Assembly: GCA_025618425.1 (NCBI GenBank)
Contig: CM046851.1
Coordinates: 30,237,254-30,301,253 of the forward strand
Length of the DNA stretch: 64,000 nucleotides
Source: Heliocidaris tuberculata
Taxonomy: Eukaryota; Echinodermata; Echinoidea; Camarodonta; Echinometridae
Direction: 5' to 3'
Of this stretch, positions 1 through 21,760 are shown one piece after another. The notes below the pieces were generated by a model that saw only the letters and a list, made by a program, of their open reading frames with translations, was not told where the DNA came from and searched no databases. The position numbers and the translations under genes were made by a program. Each line of letters starts with the position of its first letter. The first letter of the stretch is position 1.

Positions 1-710
1 ACATGCAGGCCACCCTCTCTCCCCCCCCCCCCCCCACTTCATTAAAACAAAATTATACCTCCATATCCCTCCCAGATCAACACCCATGTTGTATAATTTG
101 AAATAGATGGTTTTCACTTTCAAGTGGTGTAAAAATATATTGGGAAAAATCAAAAGCAACGACAGAACTGTAGATAAATATTAATAAATTCATAGAAATC
201 TACAATATTGTACATAGATAAATAATATTTTTATTGAAATAGAGAATATATCAATTTGAACAATATCAAATTATATTCATCTACAACATGATATAGAAAT
301 GTATATTTTCCACCATTTTTTTTTTTTGGGGGGGGGTGAAACCTGGGGGATGTTTGTACACACCATCCCCCCACCCGAAAAGTTGGGGTATGCATACCCC
401 CCCCCCCCCATTCCCCCGCTATCTACGCCCCTGTTTCAAATTCAGTATTAATTGTAGATCAAATATCACACCAGTATTTAGTCAGAAATGATCATAGTAT
501 TACGTTAATTGTTAATTGTTATACTGGGGTGAGACCATTTGTTTTGTAAGTAGCTTTGAAAGAATAAAGCGATGCCCGTGATCTAAGCGCCTCGGGCAAT
601 GCATATTACGTCCGGTCCATGATGTCTAAGCGCGCTGAGAGGGTTTTGGGATTGTTAGAAAGAAAATATATTGCTTGCCGTGTAGAATAAGAATGTATGG
701 CTCAGAAAAA

Positions 711-1770
711 CTTACAATCGGCATTGGGGTGTCGATAATGAAAGAAATAGTTTTGCAATATTATGAAAAGTCAAACTGGATTATGAAACTATAACTATTT
801 CTCTACCAGTCAGTGAATACCCCGTCCGATTTGGTCTAGTAGTCACAAAGCATGTCATGGGTCCCTTTTTTCCCATCTTTTGTCACTTGGTTGTTCTTGG
901 CATCCACATGAATTGAAATACATATTTTTTCCAATAAACATGTTTACTAACTTATTCAAATTTCTTGCATACCATTGTAACAATGGTGAATAATCATGTA
1001 AATAACATCTTCCTAAAAAGATCAAGACAATTCATTTTATTTAACAGATTCATAATTATCTTTAATGATTCACTTTCAATTACAAATGACCAACATCTTA
1101 TCTGCAAACCTTTCCTATTTTAGAGGAATGATTCATATTTTCGCCTTCAAACTAATGAGAGGAGCCCTAGATTCTTTTTTTTTTTTTTGTGAAAGCACAA
1201 TTTACACTTTATTCCTTATCTTTTGCCTCGCAAGATTCCTATTTTTCCTATGGAAGGTTGGCAGGTATGCAGCATGTAAAACTCTAAAAACTACTTATCT
1301 TTTTACACTCATGATTTATTTCGTTTTGGAAAAATTTTTCCCAAATGCTCTTAAAAAATAAAAACGACGACGATAATTATGATGAATGAACCACTGCCAT
1401 GGAAGCCTTTTCACAGAGGCTCCCACATAGTGTTTACCGAATGCCTTCAATTGTGAATACTCACTCACCATGGAAACCTACAGGGAACATTTAATGACAA
1501 TTATAGTAGATAAAAAGAAAACAGTAATAAAGTTCCTTTTCAAACCATTTCAAAGGAGTGTGGAATTGTTCATTGTGCTTTGTGCGTCTCCCTTGTGTCA
1601 AATAATTATTGGATGGAAGGGACTTGTGACATACATTACAAAATCCCTTATTTCTTCGTGACTACTGAACCAAATCGGACGGGGTTTTCGCTGAGATACA
1701 GATTAGTTTCAGTTTCACAATCTTGAACCATGATCAGATTAATTCTCATTTTCGAAAGGCCGATTGTAAT
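711..1770. repeat. Long imperfect inverted repeat (MITE-like)
   Basis: Facing arms are visible: CTTACAATCGGC at 711-722 answers GCCGATTGTAAT at 1759-1770, and the block CCCCGTCCGATTTGGT at about 821-836 with AGTAGTCAC after it answers GTGACTACT..ACCAAATCGGACGGGG at about 1658-1684. No gene is evident between the arms; the open frames there are short and AT-rich. This is the pattern of a non-autonomous DNA transposon. No target-site duplication was found and the outer ends are uncertain. Confidence 0.6.
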
Positions 1771-2606
1771 CTTGTAATTGTAACCTTAAGGAAATAGAGA
1801 GACTGCACCGTTTTGCTGAACCCATATCATACAAATTAATATCCCTCCCCCAGCCATCTTAAGGCACTATAAAACGCCCTTGTTTTCTCATAACAGAATG
1901 CTGCATGGTTGCTGATCTCGATCTGCACTTCGCTTCTCTCTTCTCTCTTCTCTCTCTCTCTCTCTCTATCTCCCTTTCACTCTCTATAATTATTTAATCC
2001 TTTTATGTTCTGTTCTTTCCATGTGCTGATTTCCGTCCTTTCTTTGTTCCTTCTCATCTTAATCTCACCAATTCTACTTTCCAGCTTCTTTTCTTTGCTA
2101 AATGGGGACCTAACTCGACAAGCCTCGCTTTTAATAGGTTCCCCCACAAGTGTATATACTGTATACATTTATTGTCTCTACTGTAAGATATTTACTATAA
2201 TGAGCTGTTAGTATATATGTATTTCCTTTGTATTATGCCATTTGATTTATATGCTTATATTTTGCTTTCTCATGTACATACATTATGTAAACCGATCGTG
2301 GAAACAAATCAAATCAAATCAAATCAAATCCCCCCAAAGTCCCCTCTATAGCAGTCCTGTGTTGAATGTACCAGACTCCGGGATGCCAGCCGTCTCCTCT
2401 AACAGCCTTGCTAGCATGGCTAGATGGGCATCCTGATCAAAACAATCAATAAGTTGCATTCAGACAGAACTGGACATTTGTTTTGAAATTCAGCAAAGTA
2501 ACAGCAGACATCTACTCAATAATAAATGAGACTTGTTAATTCCTTCATAGAGAGAGAGAGAGTTTATCTACATGAGAACTAAACATAGTTTCTTTAGTGA
2601 TGCTCC
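1771..2606. other. No gene seen; short CT-rich tract
   Basis: This stretch holds a TCTC-rich tract near 1930-1980 and a short AAATC repeat near 2308-2330. I see no coding region, RNA gene or element end I can support. Confidence 0.4.
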
Positions 2607-3111
2607 TTAAAGGGAAAGTTCACCCTGAAGATTACTTGAGTTTAAAAAATGCAGAAAAAATTAAGAAAAATATTGGCGAAAGTTTGGACAAAATCCGTTA
2701 AAGAATAACGGAGTTATGGACTTTTGAAATTTTGATTTTGTGACGTCACATGCGAGCAGCTCCTCCGTTATGTAATGTGATAAATATTCCATAAAATACA
2801 GTTTTCTCAGAAAATTTAGAATATTTTCGTCTGTGCATTTGATATATTGTCAGAAATGTTATTCAATACTAGATTCTGAAAAGAAACAATATTAATTTAT
2901 CGTGGAACGTTAAAAAAATGCGAATATATGGAATATTTATGACATGACCAATGGGCAGCTGCTCGCATGTGACGTCACGAATCCAAAACTTTAAATACTC
3001 ATAACTCTTTTATTATTTGACCGATTTTCATCAAACCTTCGCCAATATTTTTCTTTATTTTTTCTGCATTTTTTAAACTCAAGTAATCTTCAGGGTGAAC
3101 TTTCCCTTTAA
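2607..3111. mobile_element. MITE with long TIRs flanked by TTAA
   Basis: The sequence AGGGAAAGTTCACCCTGAAG after TTAA (2607-2610) is mirrored by CTTCAGGGTGAACTTTCCCT before TTAA (3108-3111). The complementarity continues inward for well over 100 bp, including TGACGTCACATGCGAGCAG facing CTGCTCGCATGTGACGTCA. The TTAA on both sides fits a piggyBac- or Kolobok-type target duplication. There is no coding capacity, so it would be mobilised in trans. Confidence 0.85.
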
Positions 3112-5280
3112 GGGAATCAACGCGTTAAAAAAATGCTTTTTTTTCGGGGAAATACAATAACCATATACACTTTCGAGGACAATGAAAGAGCAAATCATTC
3201 ATAGTACTTTTGTCACATATTATGTTTTCTAAAGGGAAATGATGTTAATTGCCTTCCTAACGATGAGCTTCATAATGAGAAATAACGATTGCACACTTGT
3301 TTTATGCGTCAGACGGAAGAGAGACGTTTTGATTGATATTCGTGTATGATGATCGCATTACAACTGAAAGTGAATTTTGGACATTGTGAGAACTACTTGT
3401 GAACTTTTGACAATGAGGAGAAAAGGACCTATTTATAGATTGGGATATTTTTGTAACATGCGAATTTTTGTCATTTTCTTTTAGTTTTGTTTGTTTCTTC
3501 TTTTTTTCAGGAATGAAGGCCAGACTAATACAGATAAAGTGAGTTAGGGAGAAGTGCTCTGCAGATATGTTGTAAAAAGCTATGATTAGAAAGCAATTTC
3601 ATTCATAATCACATTTCTGCCATTACTTTTTTTTTTAATCCAAGTGACTGTTTACACTGTTATGTGCAGCCTTTTTATTCCTGGTACATGAAATTCTATA
3701 GTGGAGGATGGGTAATAGCAGTAATTTCAGATGTTTGAAAAATGATCAAATGATATCAAAGACACAGCAAAGAACCAGACAGCATTTAGTAATTGGATTT
3801 TTTGGTAGTAATTTTTGTAGAAAAGTATGGATGGATTGAAAAAAAAACAACTGTCTCTCATATTGCTCATATTGCAGTCGTTTGACTGTTATTGTTTGTC
3901 AGCCCAACTGCGATCTTTTATATATACTCGACCAAAAAAAATTAAGTTCCCCTGGCCCTGACATCTTTTAATATAATTCGAGAAATATTTGATGAAGTTT
4001 GTTCAATAAAAAAATCATAGTATGCATAATTTTCTTACCCACATTTTCAGGGGTTGATTGTTTTTATCATGAAATTATGATTTTTAGTGCAGTCGGTACT
4101 AGCAAAAAGTTGTATTTTCCGTTTCATAATGCAGTACAGGGTTTACTTGTGTATTCTATTTTCGATTCTATTAATCTTTTGTGTATGTGAATAATTGTGA
4201 ATATGTGAATAATTTATAATTCAAATTCATGAAACTGAATTAAAATATATGACTTTTTTAACGCAGTTTCATGAATTTAAATTACAAGTTATGCGCCTGT
4301 ACAAGAACAAACAAAAATATTGGAAAGAGTATAGGTCTACAGATGTAGACCTTGCTGTCCATTGTGAAACATAAGTAGGCCTACCAACTGCAATAAAAAA
4401 AATCTTTATGAAAACATAACTAATTGGTTACAAATAACCAATCAGAAAATGGGCGAGAAGATTCTGCATACTGATGAATGTAAACGATTGGGATAGAATC
4501 CTTTGTATTTTGATGTTTTGATCTAAATCATAAACAGCTAAAAACATGTAGGCCTATTAACAAGTTGAGAATTATCTGCTAGGAAGTGTAATTTTCGAGT
4601 TGGAAATTAGCGATTATTGTAACTCGTCATCAAACAGTTTAAGTTAACTCTACACTTTAATTAAAATTATAGCTGTCTAAAGTTTATTGTTTAACTATGT
4701 ATTGAATTGTTATATTCCGTCAAACCTCAATGTAATTTCATAATTTCATTTGCAGTTATCTATCTAACACGATGAGATACTATATTTCCTATAAATCATA
4801 TAAAATACTAATTTTGAAAGCAATATGTTTATGTAATAACTCTTGGACATATTTTGTCCCACTAATGGCAGTTCTATAGTGTGCATGTACATTATTTTTT
4901 AGTATATTTGTATTATTTCCCCCAAAATATGAAAACTTACAATAAAATATCTCGACAAGTCGTCAAGTCGAATGGCACTTTAACGCTTCCGTACATACAC
5001 AAAGAATAGGTGCAATAATGTTTATTACAAACCCATTATTAGGCAGATGAAGTGATGCAACATTTAATGTAACATTCGATTCAGTGTTACCAATTGAATA
5101 ATTCAAACATTGCAATTTTTACGGGTAAACCAGAACTTTAAAAATTAAAAATGATGATAATAATCCAATTAATGTCATATTTTTATCTGAACTGTATCTT
5201 TAAAAAAAAAAGAACTTTGTGACCTGTGATGTATACCTACATGTAGTCAATTTTTATTCTTTGATTTTGTTCTTGTAATC
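3112..5280. other. AT-rich gene-free DNA
   Basis: No open frame of credible coding character, no tRNA and no clear element end is visible. The only structure noted is a small palindrome near 4215-4290, where TTCATGAAACTG faces CAGTTTCATGAA. Confidence 0.4.
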
Positions 5281-5632
5281 TTAAGCCCGCCGCACACTAT
5301 ATGATCGACTACGATCCGATTTTGGAACAATATACTCAACATCGGACTTTGGTGCGATGTCAGCCTTATATCCGAAATAAGGGCAAAATCAGTTTCAAAT
5401 CGTAGACAATTGCAGGACTGCTCTGACGTCACTACGATTCGAAACCGATTTGGCCTTTCCTCCTACTGGAAGGCTCGTAATAGGCCGTAATTTCGATTTT
5501 ATGTATCTATGTAACTATTCAGAACCTCAATAAAACATATTTTATGTGTTAAACTGTTCATATCTAATGCGCTATAATATTTTCTTTCAAAATCGGATCG
5601 TAGGCCGATCGTATAGTGTGCGGTGGGCTTAA
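5281..5632. mobile_element. 352-bp MITE with TTAA target duplication
   Basis: The left end is TTAA then GCCCGCCGCACACTAT; the right end is ATAGTGTGCGGTGGGC then TTAA. The arms extend inward (GATCG..CGATCCGATTTTG facing AAATCGGATCGTAGGCCGATC). TTAA duplication is typical of piggyBac and Kolobok superfamilies. It is too short to encode a transposase. Confidence 0.88.
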
Positions 5633-5715
5633 GACTGTGTTTTTGTTCGGTTTGTATGTCGTTGCTTGTTGTCATGTACATTATTATCAAAATATTTTAT
5701 ATTTATTTATTGTCT

Positions 5716-7913
5716 GTTGAGAGCCAGAGGGGTGCTAACTCTGAGTTAAAGGATATGAGTTAAGCTGGGTTTTCGAGGGGCACGCGAACGATGCGCGAAC
5801 GATGCGAATGTCGAAAAAATGGCAAAGTCAAACATTCGGAGAAGTTTTTCTCAGAATGTGTCGCGAAAAGGTCCTCATTGCAAGGGGGGTATCAGGCGCG
5901 ACCAAAAACTCACGTAAAAAGGGTTGTTTTTCAAGATCGGGCACGTTACGTACGTAACGTGAATAGGGTCTCAAAATCACCAAAAATCAAGAAAAAGGGT
6001 ATCTTTTTCAAAGTGATGATTTACGCATTTAGGGTCATAAAAAATCAACTTACGTACTTAGGGTCATTCAACACTAAAAAAAAGTTAAAATCACCATTTT
6101 TAGCTGAAGCTGGATCATTATTCGCGGGCTAACTCGGCACTAGGGCGAACTCGGCCTTGGGGGGAAATCGCGCACAGAGTTGAATTGATCGCAAAGTACT
6201 TGTGTTGAGACGGTGTTAGCGTGGACTTAACTCTTGAAACACAGTCGCCTCATGCAAGGAAAGTAAAATGTTTTTACTTGCTTAGGGTATAAAAAATTGT
6301 TGTTATTTGCTTAGGGGTAGGAAAAACTGGTGATTACTTGCTTAGCTTAGGTTTACAAAAAATGATTACTTACTTAGGGTAGCAAATTACACGTAATGAT
6401 ACTTATTTAGGGTGTATTTTTTGCATCACGTTAATACTTGTTTAGGGTGCTTTTGGCGAGTCTCTGGTCACGCCTGATACCCCCCTTGCAATGAGGACAG
6501 ACCCCCCCGGGCGTAAACCATTCTTGCGCAGTTTGTGCGTAGTTCTCACAACGTATGTGAGAATGTCCTGGGTAGCGTTGCAGAACTATGGCCAGTCCAC
6601 ATACATGAAGAACATGAGACTGAAATGCGAACCCGAGTTGATAGCTGTCTTGAGTTGATCGGTCTCTTCATGAATAAGTTCGCTGTCTAGTCGCAGAATG
6701 AAGTCAGACACCTCGGCCACGCGCTGTATGTAGGCCGTACGTCACGTGGTGCGGATTTGCCGACAAACAAGCGTGAAAGACTCGCGTTTGCTTCTTTGGC
6801 AAAGTCACCTATTTTCAAGAAGTACGCGAACAGTTCGTGAATAGATATGATCGAACAAACTTCGCTGCTTTTACGAGACATTCTCTAAACTGTCGGAATC
6901 TGTTTGGGGTGCACGAAGATTTTGCGAACATCAAGCACGTCGTGAGTAAGTCGTGTGCATATGACGAAGCTTTTCAGACAATTTCGAAAGCAAATCACGA
7001 ACAAATCGCGACCCAGGATGCTGGAAACGTTCGCAAGAAATCTCTTCTTTTTTAAAAATTTCTCTCTGATCTAAAAACGACTCCTGCGAACAGTAATATT
7101 GACGACGCTTCCGAACCCCCGAACATGTTTGGCGAACTTTTGGAGCCTAAATTACGAATTTTGAACTTTGCCATTTTGGGGACATTTGCATCCTTTGCGA
7201 ATCGTTTGCGTGCCCAGTGAAAACTGCGAATGTCGAAAAAATGGCAAAATTCAACATTCGGATAAGATTTTCTCCGAATGTGTCCCGAAAATGGAGCCGT
7301 AAACCATTCTTGCGCAGTTTGTGTGTAGTTCTCACAAGGTATGTGCGAATGTCGTGTATAGCGTTGCATCTATGGCCAGTCCACATACACGAAGAACACG
7401 CGAATGCGAACCTGAGTTCGGACTCTTCGTGAATAGTTCGCTGTCTAGTCGTAGAATGAAGTCAGATACCTGTTTTGTGTTCCCAAGAAGTACGCGAATA
7501 GTTCTGAATAGTTCGAGAAATGATTGGACGAATTTCGCTACTTTCGCAAGACATGCGCGAGACATGCGCGAGACATTCTCCAAACTGTTGTAATCTGTTT
7601 GGGGTTTCACGAAGATTTTGCGAACATCGTGAGTATGTCGTGCGCATATGACGAAGCTTTCCAGACATTTTCGAGAGTAGATCACGACCCGGGATGCTGG
7701 AAACTTTTGTAAGAATTTTCAAACTTTTTTGAAATTCCCTCCGAACTAAAAACGACTCCCGCGAGCAATTGACGACGCTTCCAGACCCCCGCGCATGTTT
7801 GGCGAACTTTTGGACCCTAAAACACGAATGTTGGAATTTGCCCTCTTTTCCGACATTCGCATCCTTCGAGTGCCCGTAAAACCCATCTTAAAGGACCTTC
7901 TGGCTCTCAGCAG
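5716..7913. mobile_element. Composite element with nested terminal inverted repeats
   Basis: Outer arms GAGAGCCAGAGG (about 5719-5730) and CCTTCTGGCTCTC (about 7896-7908) enclose a second arm pair, TGGGTTTTCGAGGGGCAC (from 5766) and GTGCCCGTAAAACCCA (7870-7885). Inside, a block of about 700 bp occurs twice as a direct repeat: CGTAAACCATTCTTGCGCAG appears near 6513 and again near 7295, each followed by matching sequence to CCAGTCCACATACA. Open frames across it change frame between copies and look non-coding. It is interrupted by a smaller element (5871-6498). Confidence 0.65.
5871..6498. mobile_element. Nested 628-bp inverted-repeat element
   Basis: GTCCTCATTGCAAGGGGGGT at 5871-5890 is mirrored by CCCCCCTTGCAATGAGGAC ending at 6498, and the complementarity runs on through ATCAGGCG..GACCA, about 34 bp in all. 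The interior is built of short degenerate motifs around CTTAGGGT. It splits the larger element around it, so it inserted later. No target duplication was identified. Confidence 0.75.
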
Positions 7914-8515
7914 ACGTTATGTTCTTAAGTTATCTGTAGATGTTCGTTCATGATATGTTGACTATTACTATATGCTTTATAAAAATATGAGACCATGAAA
8001 CGATTTTTATGCCTATTCAGTTGTTCATGACAATAAATTCAATTCAATTAACGAAAATGAAATCATAAGAGTAAATAATATTTTAATGTAAAATGGAGAA
8101 AACACTGATGCCGATTGGCGGGCAAAGTGTAACACTAATAATTCTACTTTAAAATCAGTCATTCTAGTGATTCTGTAACAGAATCAACCTTACAATTTGG
8201 TTCGGTCGACTGATTCAGCCCTAAGACCAAGTTTAAGAACGAAATGACGTAAAGATTGGTTTTGATTGGGATCTTTTCTTTTTTTTTTTTTAGATTAAAA
8301 TCATTAAATTTCACGTTCTATTACTTATGATATTTGGCAACACGCCAAATATTAGATAATCTGACCATTGCTTATTCCATAATAAAATAAAAAATTCAGT
8401 TTCCAGTTCCTCATTCAGAGGGGAGTTCTTTAACGATGTTTTATTCCATGTACCATTATATTTATATAGTGCGTCCCCCTTTATTTGATGGACTTTAGGA
8501 ATTGTTTAATACATA

Positions 8516-8587
<72 letters not shown>

Positions 8588-9970
8588 ATTAAGTATAGCT
8601 AGTGAACGACATATGATTTGTTCTCGATTTTGTTTATTTCGATTAATATGATTTAAAATAATTGAAACAAAATATGATGTACACAATTTCTTAACATTCA
8701 TATTTTATACATATAGGCACCGGTATACATTCCATTAAACTGTATGTCCCGTCACCGCCCGGTGGATTGGGTGACGGGGGGGGTGGATCCCGGGGGATGG
8801 GGGGGGGGGGGGGTATCCCCGGAAAATTTTAAAGACTGTTCCCCCCCCCCCCGAAAATGAGAGGGGAAAATAATAGTTTTTTTGGTGTATGTAAATAGTG
8901 ATTTAACGCTTTGATTTGCCTGTGCGATCAGAAGTTCTCTAAAAGCTGTTCCAATCTGCAAAAATTTCTGTCTCGTTCGCTATGCGACCTCGCTAAATAA
9001 ACATGATTTACTGAGGAATCCAACAGAATTCAAAGTTTTTAATTTTCATTTTTTTTTTGTGACGGTTACCCCCCCCCCCCCCCCCCCCCCCCCCAAGAAA
9101 TCGCCGCCCCTGGATTACCGTCATTCAATTTCGTGAATAGCACTAAATTCTTACAGCAAATTTTTAATGTTGATTATTGTGTGATGATATGCATTCAAGC
9201 GTAATTTTCGTGAAATATGTCCCAATGCCAATTTCCGGGGTGGCAGGGGCGTACACCCCTCGATTTTCCCAAATCAATAAAGTTCCATCGAGCAATGAAA
9301 AAGTTCCCCTCTTTCTATCTGAAAGGGTTCCCATCCCGAGTTGGAAAATTGCGCAGTCTGATATTTTTCCTGCCTGTTGTGCTCTTTATACCATTCTGTA
9401 TCATTTTATCACAATAAGGTACCCTTTACTTTATTTTCTATGAAAATATCACCATACTGTCTGCATAGTTAATAATCCTTGTTATGGTTTCGTTTTTTCT
9501 TGGATGCAATGTAGAATAAATTATATGCAAGTCAATTCTTGCACTGTTTTTTTTTTCCTTTTATTTTTAGTGATGACCACCATGACCACGGTTCATTTCG
9601 TTAAGAGCACCACCCACTTGACATAATGCTGGGCGGATATAGTCTGATGGTACCAAGGGAACTGTAGCTGCCGTTACACCAGTCATAAAAGCCCTACTTA
9701 GAGGAGTCAGCACACAAATGAAAAAAGTATAATGTTGATTCTGTTGTAAAATTTCAGGCTGAGGATGAAGTATGCAACTCCGAAATATGTACCATTCTTC
9801 ATGTTTTTTTTCAAATGCTATGTGTTCTTTGTTGTTTTTATTTCAAAACTGTTTTCGTGTCGTCTTTTTGGAAATGGGAAAAAGGCATTCGCATCTTCTA
9901 CCCATTTATGCAGTACTGTGCAAGCTCAGATTCTAATTTGGCTATGTTGGGAGCCAGGCTATTCCTAACT
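7914..9970. other. Gene-free DNA with AT microsatellite and C/G homopolymer repeats
   Basis: A perfect (AT)n run of about 64 bp lies at 8518-8582. From about 8745 to 9115 is a repeat with long G and C runs, ending in CGCCGCCCCTGG, like the poly-G/poly-C elements elsewhere in the window (near 300-430, 20960-21010, 21810-21870, 28205-28700). I see no gene. Confidence 0.5.
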
Positions 9971-9986
9971 TCAAATATTCCAAATT

Positions 9987-11465
9987 GAACAAGTGAATGA
10001 GTAAATTACGCAATGCGTAATAAATGTCCCCGCCGGAAGTGCAGATCTGTGGAAATTAACTAGCCTTAACCTTAAGACTTCAGTGAAAAACTTTAGTGAA
10101 TAAAATAATAATGTTACTGCATGCAAAAGAAGAGAATACCAACAATGCATGTATACAACTGAAATATAAAACATGAAAACATTATGAACCTTCAGCCATT
10201 TTGAATAAATTTGCATAAATTTGCATGAATAATGAATTTCAAAATTCTGTGTAGAAGTTTGGAAGCCCCCACCCAGCCCTATCAGATAAAACAATCGGAA
10301 TCAAAATTCGATGTGAAATAGAGGAGAAGTAGCATTTTTTGTCAATTTTGAATAAATTTGCATAAATTTGCATAATTAATGAATTTCAAAATTCTGTGTA
10401 GAAGTTTGGAAGCCCCCACCCAGCCCTATCAGATAAAACAATCGGAATCAAAATCCGATGTGAATTTTGAATAAATTTGCATAAATTTGCATAATTAATG
10501 AATTTCAAAATTCTGTGTAGAAGTTTGGAAGCCCCCACCCAGCCCTATCAGATAAAACAATCGGAATCAAAATCCGATGTGAAATAGAGGAGAAGTAGCA
10601 TTTTTCGTCAATTTTGAATAAATTTGCATAAATTTGCATTATTAATGAATTTCAAAATTCTGTGTAGAAGTTTGGAAGCCCCCACCCAGCCCTATCAGAT
10701 AAAACAATCGGAATCAAAATCCGATGTGAAATAGAGGAGAAGTAGCATTTTTCTCAATTTTGAATAAATTTGCATAAATTTGCATAATTAATGAATTTCA
10801 AAATTCTGTGTAGAAGTTTGGAAGCCCCCACCCAGCCCTATCAGATAAAACAATCGGAATCAAAATCCGATGTGAAATAGAGGAGAAGTAGCATTTTTCG
10901 TCAATTTTGAATAAATTTGCATAAATTTGCATAATTAATGAATTTCAAAATTCTGTGTAGAAGTTTGGAAGCCCCCACCCAGCCCTATCAGATAAAACAA
11001 TCGGAATCAAAATCCGATGTGAAATAGAGGAGAAGTAGCATTTTTCGTCAATTTTGAATAAATTTGCATAAATTTGCATAATTAATGAATTTCAAAATTC
11101 GGTGTAGAAGTTTGGAAGCCCCCACCCAGCCCTATCAGATAAAACAATCGGAATCAAAATCCGATGTGAAATAGAGGAGAAGTAGCATTTTTCTCAATTT
11201 TGAATAAATTTGCATAAATTTACATAATTAATGAATTTCAAAATTCTGTGTAGAAGTTTGGAAGCCCCCACCCAGCCCTATCAGATAAAACAATCAGAAT
11301 CAAAATCGGCCAAGAAATGACGGAGAAGTAGCATTTTCTAACATTTGAGCACACACGGACAGACGGACGGACGGACGGACGGACGGACGGACGGACACAC
11401 ACACACACGCACACACGAACGGAGCCCGTTTCATAGTCCCTTCGCGAACTTCGTTCGGCGGGGAC
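9987..11465 (-). mobile_element. Minisatellite-bearing element, copy A (147-bp repeats, pearl/Helentron-like)
   Basis: Read on the minus strand it begins GTCCCCGCCGAACGAAG at 11465, has GT-rich and (TCCG)n microsatellites near 11345-11410, then about seven tandem copies of a 147-bp unit (unit starts near 10647, 10793, 10940, 11087, 11233). It ends with CCGGCGGGGAC, a short hairpin ATTACGCA-T-TGCGTAAT and CACTTGTTC near 9987. The first and last GC-rich blocks are inverted copies of each other. Three more copies lie in LARP7 introns. Its start lies only about 158 bp past the P450 stop codon, so it may enter that gene's 3' UTR. An open frame shared by the copies is part of the repeat and not a credible gene. 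Confidence 0.85.
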
Positions 11466-11622
11466 AATAATTACAACTCAGCCATTGGTAACATTCCAAG
11501 TAGACATAATCTGCCGTTCCTTGTCATGGTCTTGTTTATCATTTCCCTCATTTTTTTCATTAAAAATTTTTTTTTTTTATAGAAACACTAAGGCCAAGTA
11601 CAATATATTTGATGATCAAAAC

Positions 11623-20775
<9,153 letters not shown>

Positions 20776-20943
20776 GGCTGACGACGTAGAAGGTGATGTT
20801 CAATTCTGCACTACAACAAACGCTTAGAGAAAATTACAAGATAATGCAAAGAGATATATACCTAAATTAAGCTGACCATTTTGGGAGAATACAAGCCAAA
20901 TAAAAGACTATTTTCCAAAGACACTACTTAGTTCATACCAGTT

Positions 20944-21230
20944 CTAAAATATGAGACTGTCCAGTGGCGTAAATCCGTATCGAGGAGTGGGGGGGGGGGG
21001 GGGGGATGGTTGAAATAAATTTGCCAACGTGATCTTGTTTGAAAACACAAGGCACGTTTTGTCATTCAAAAAACACTCATAGGCATATACCCCTCCCATA
21101 TCATTCACATTCAATCTAACACCCATCCACACCCCCATACACACACACACACACACACCTCTAATCAACGTCAACATCAAAGAGAGAGATAGAGAGGGGG
21201 GGGGGGGGGGGTGGAGAGGGGAGAAGCAGT
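20944..21230. repeat. Homopolymer-G and CA microsatellite region upstream of the P450
   Basis: Poly-G runs lie at about 20990-21006 and 21197-21211, with a (CA)n tract at about 21139-21159. The segment starts like other CAGTGGCG-headed repeats in the window. It could overlap the P450 5' flank; no TATA box or other promoter signal is convincing. Confidence 0.55.
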
Positions 21231-21359
21231 CTCACCCCAACCTGATGAAAAGTGGTAAAGTTATTTTAGATATATTTTATAACAATGATATGTTTGAAAT
21301 ATAAGGATGAAAATAAAAACAATAATAATTTTATGAATAACATTATCAATAACAATTTA

Positions 21360-21760
21360 ATATACCAAAATAATAGTAATATAACTATGAAAATGATGAT
21401 GATGATGATAATAACAATTACTGTAATAAATAACAATAATCATCCTCCTCCTCATCATCATCATTATCATCTTCATCAGGATAATAGAAGAAAAAGAAGA
21501 AGAAGAAGAAGAAGAAGAAGAAGAAAGAAAAAGAAGAAAGGAAAAGAAGAAGAATAATAAATAAAACAAAAGTGATAATACTGTTACCTGTTGATAATAA
21601 TAATAATAAAAATGATAATGATTGCACTTTATCATAGAGATAACAATAAAAGAAAAATATAAATAATGATGGTTATAATAATACGATTATGATAATAATA
21701 ATAATTATTATTATTATAATAATGATGATAATAACGATAATGATGATTACGTTTTTTTCG
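21360..21760. repeat. Triplet-repeat cluster (GAT, AAG, AAT)
   Basis: Successive tracts of ATG/ATA near 21390-21470, AAG/AAGA at about 21488-21560 and AAT/GAT at about 21590-21750. Open frames here are only repeat translations. Confidence 0.85.

Noticed and set aside
5791..7722. Cluster of 60-117 codon frames on both strands
   Set aside because: They follow the inverted and duplicated structure of the repeat element and share no protein motif.
9570..9720. Possible exon with less AT-rich sequence
   Set aside because: Stops in the relevant frames and no splice-site pair that gives a recognisable product.
9971..10294. Conserved frame also present near 56154 and 57597
   Set aside because: The similarity comes from the shared element tail; the frame starts in a 147-bp unit, and copy C enters it at a different point. 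No codon-level conservation beyond the repeat itself.
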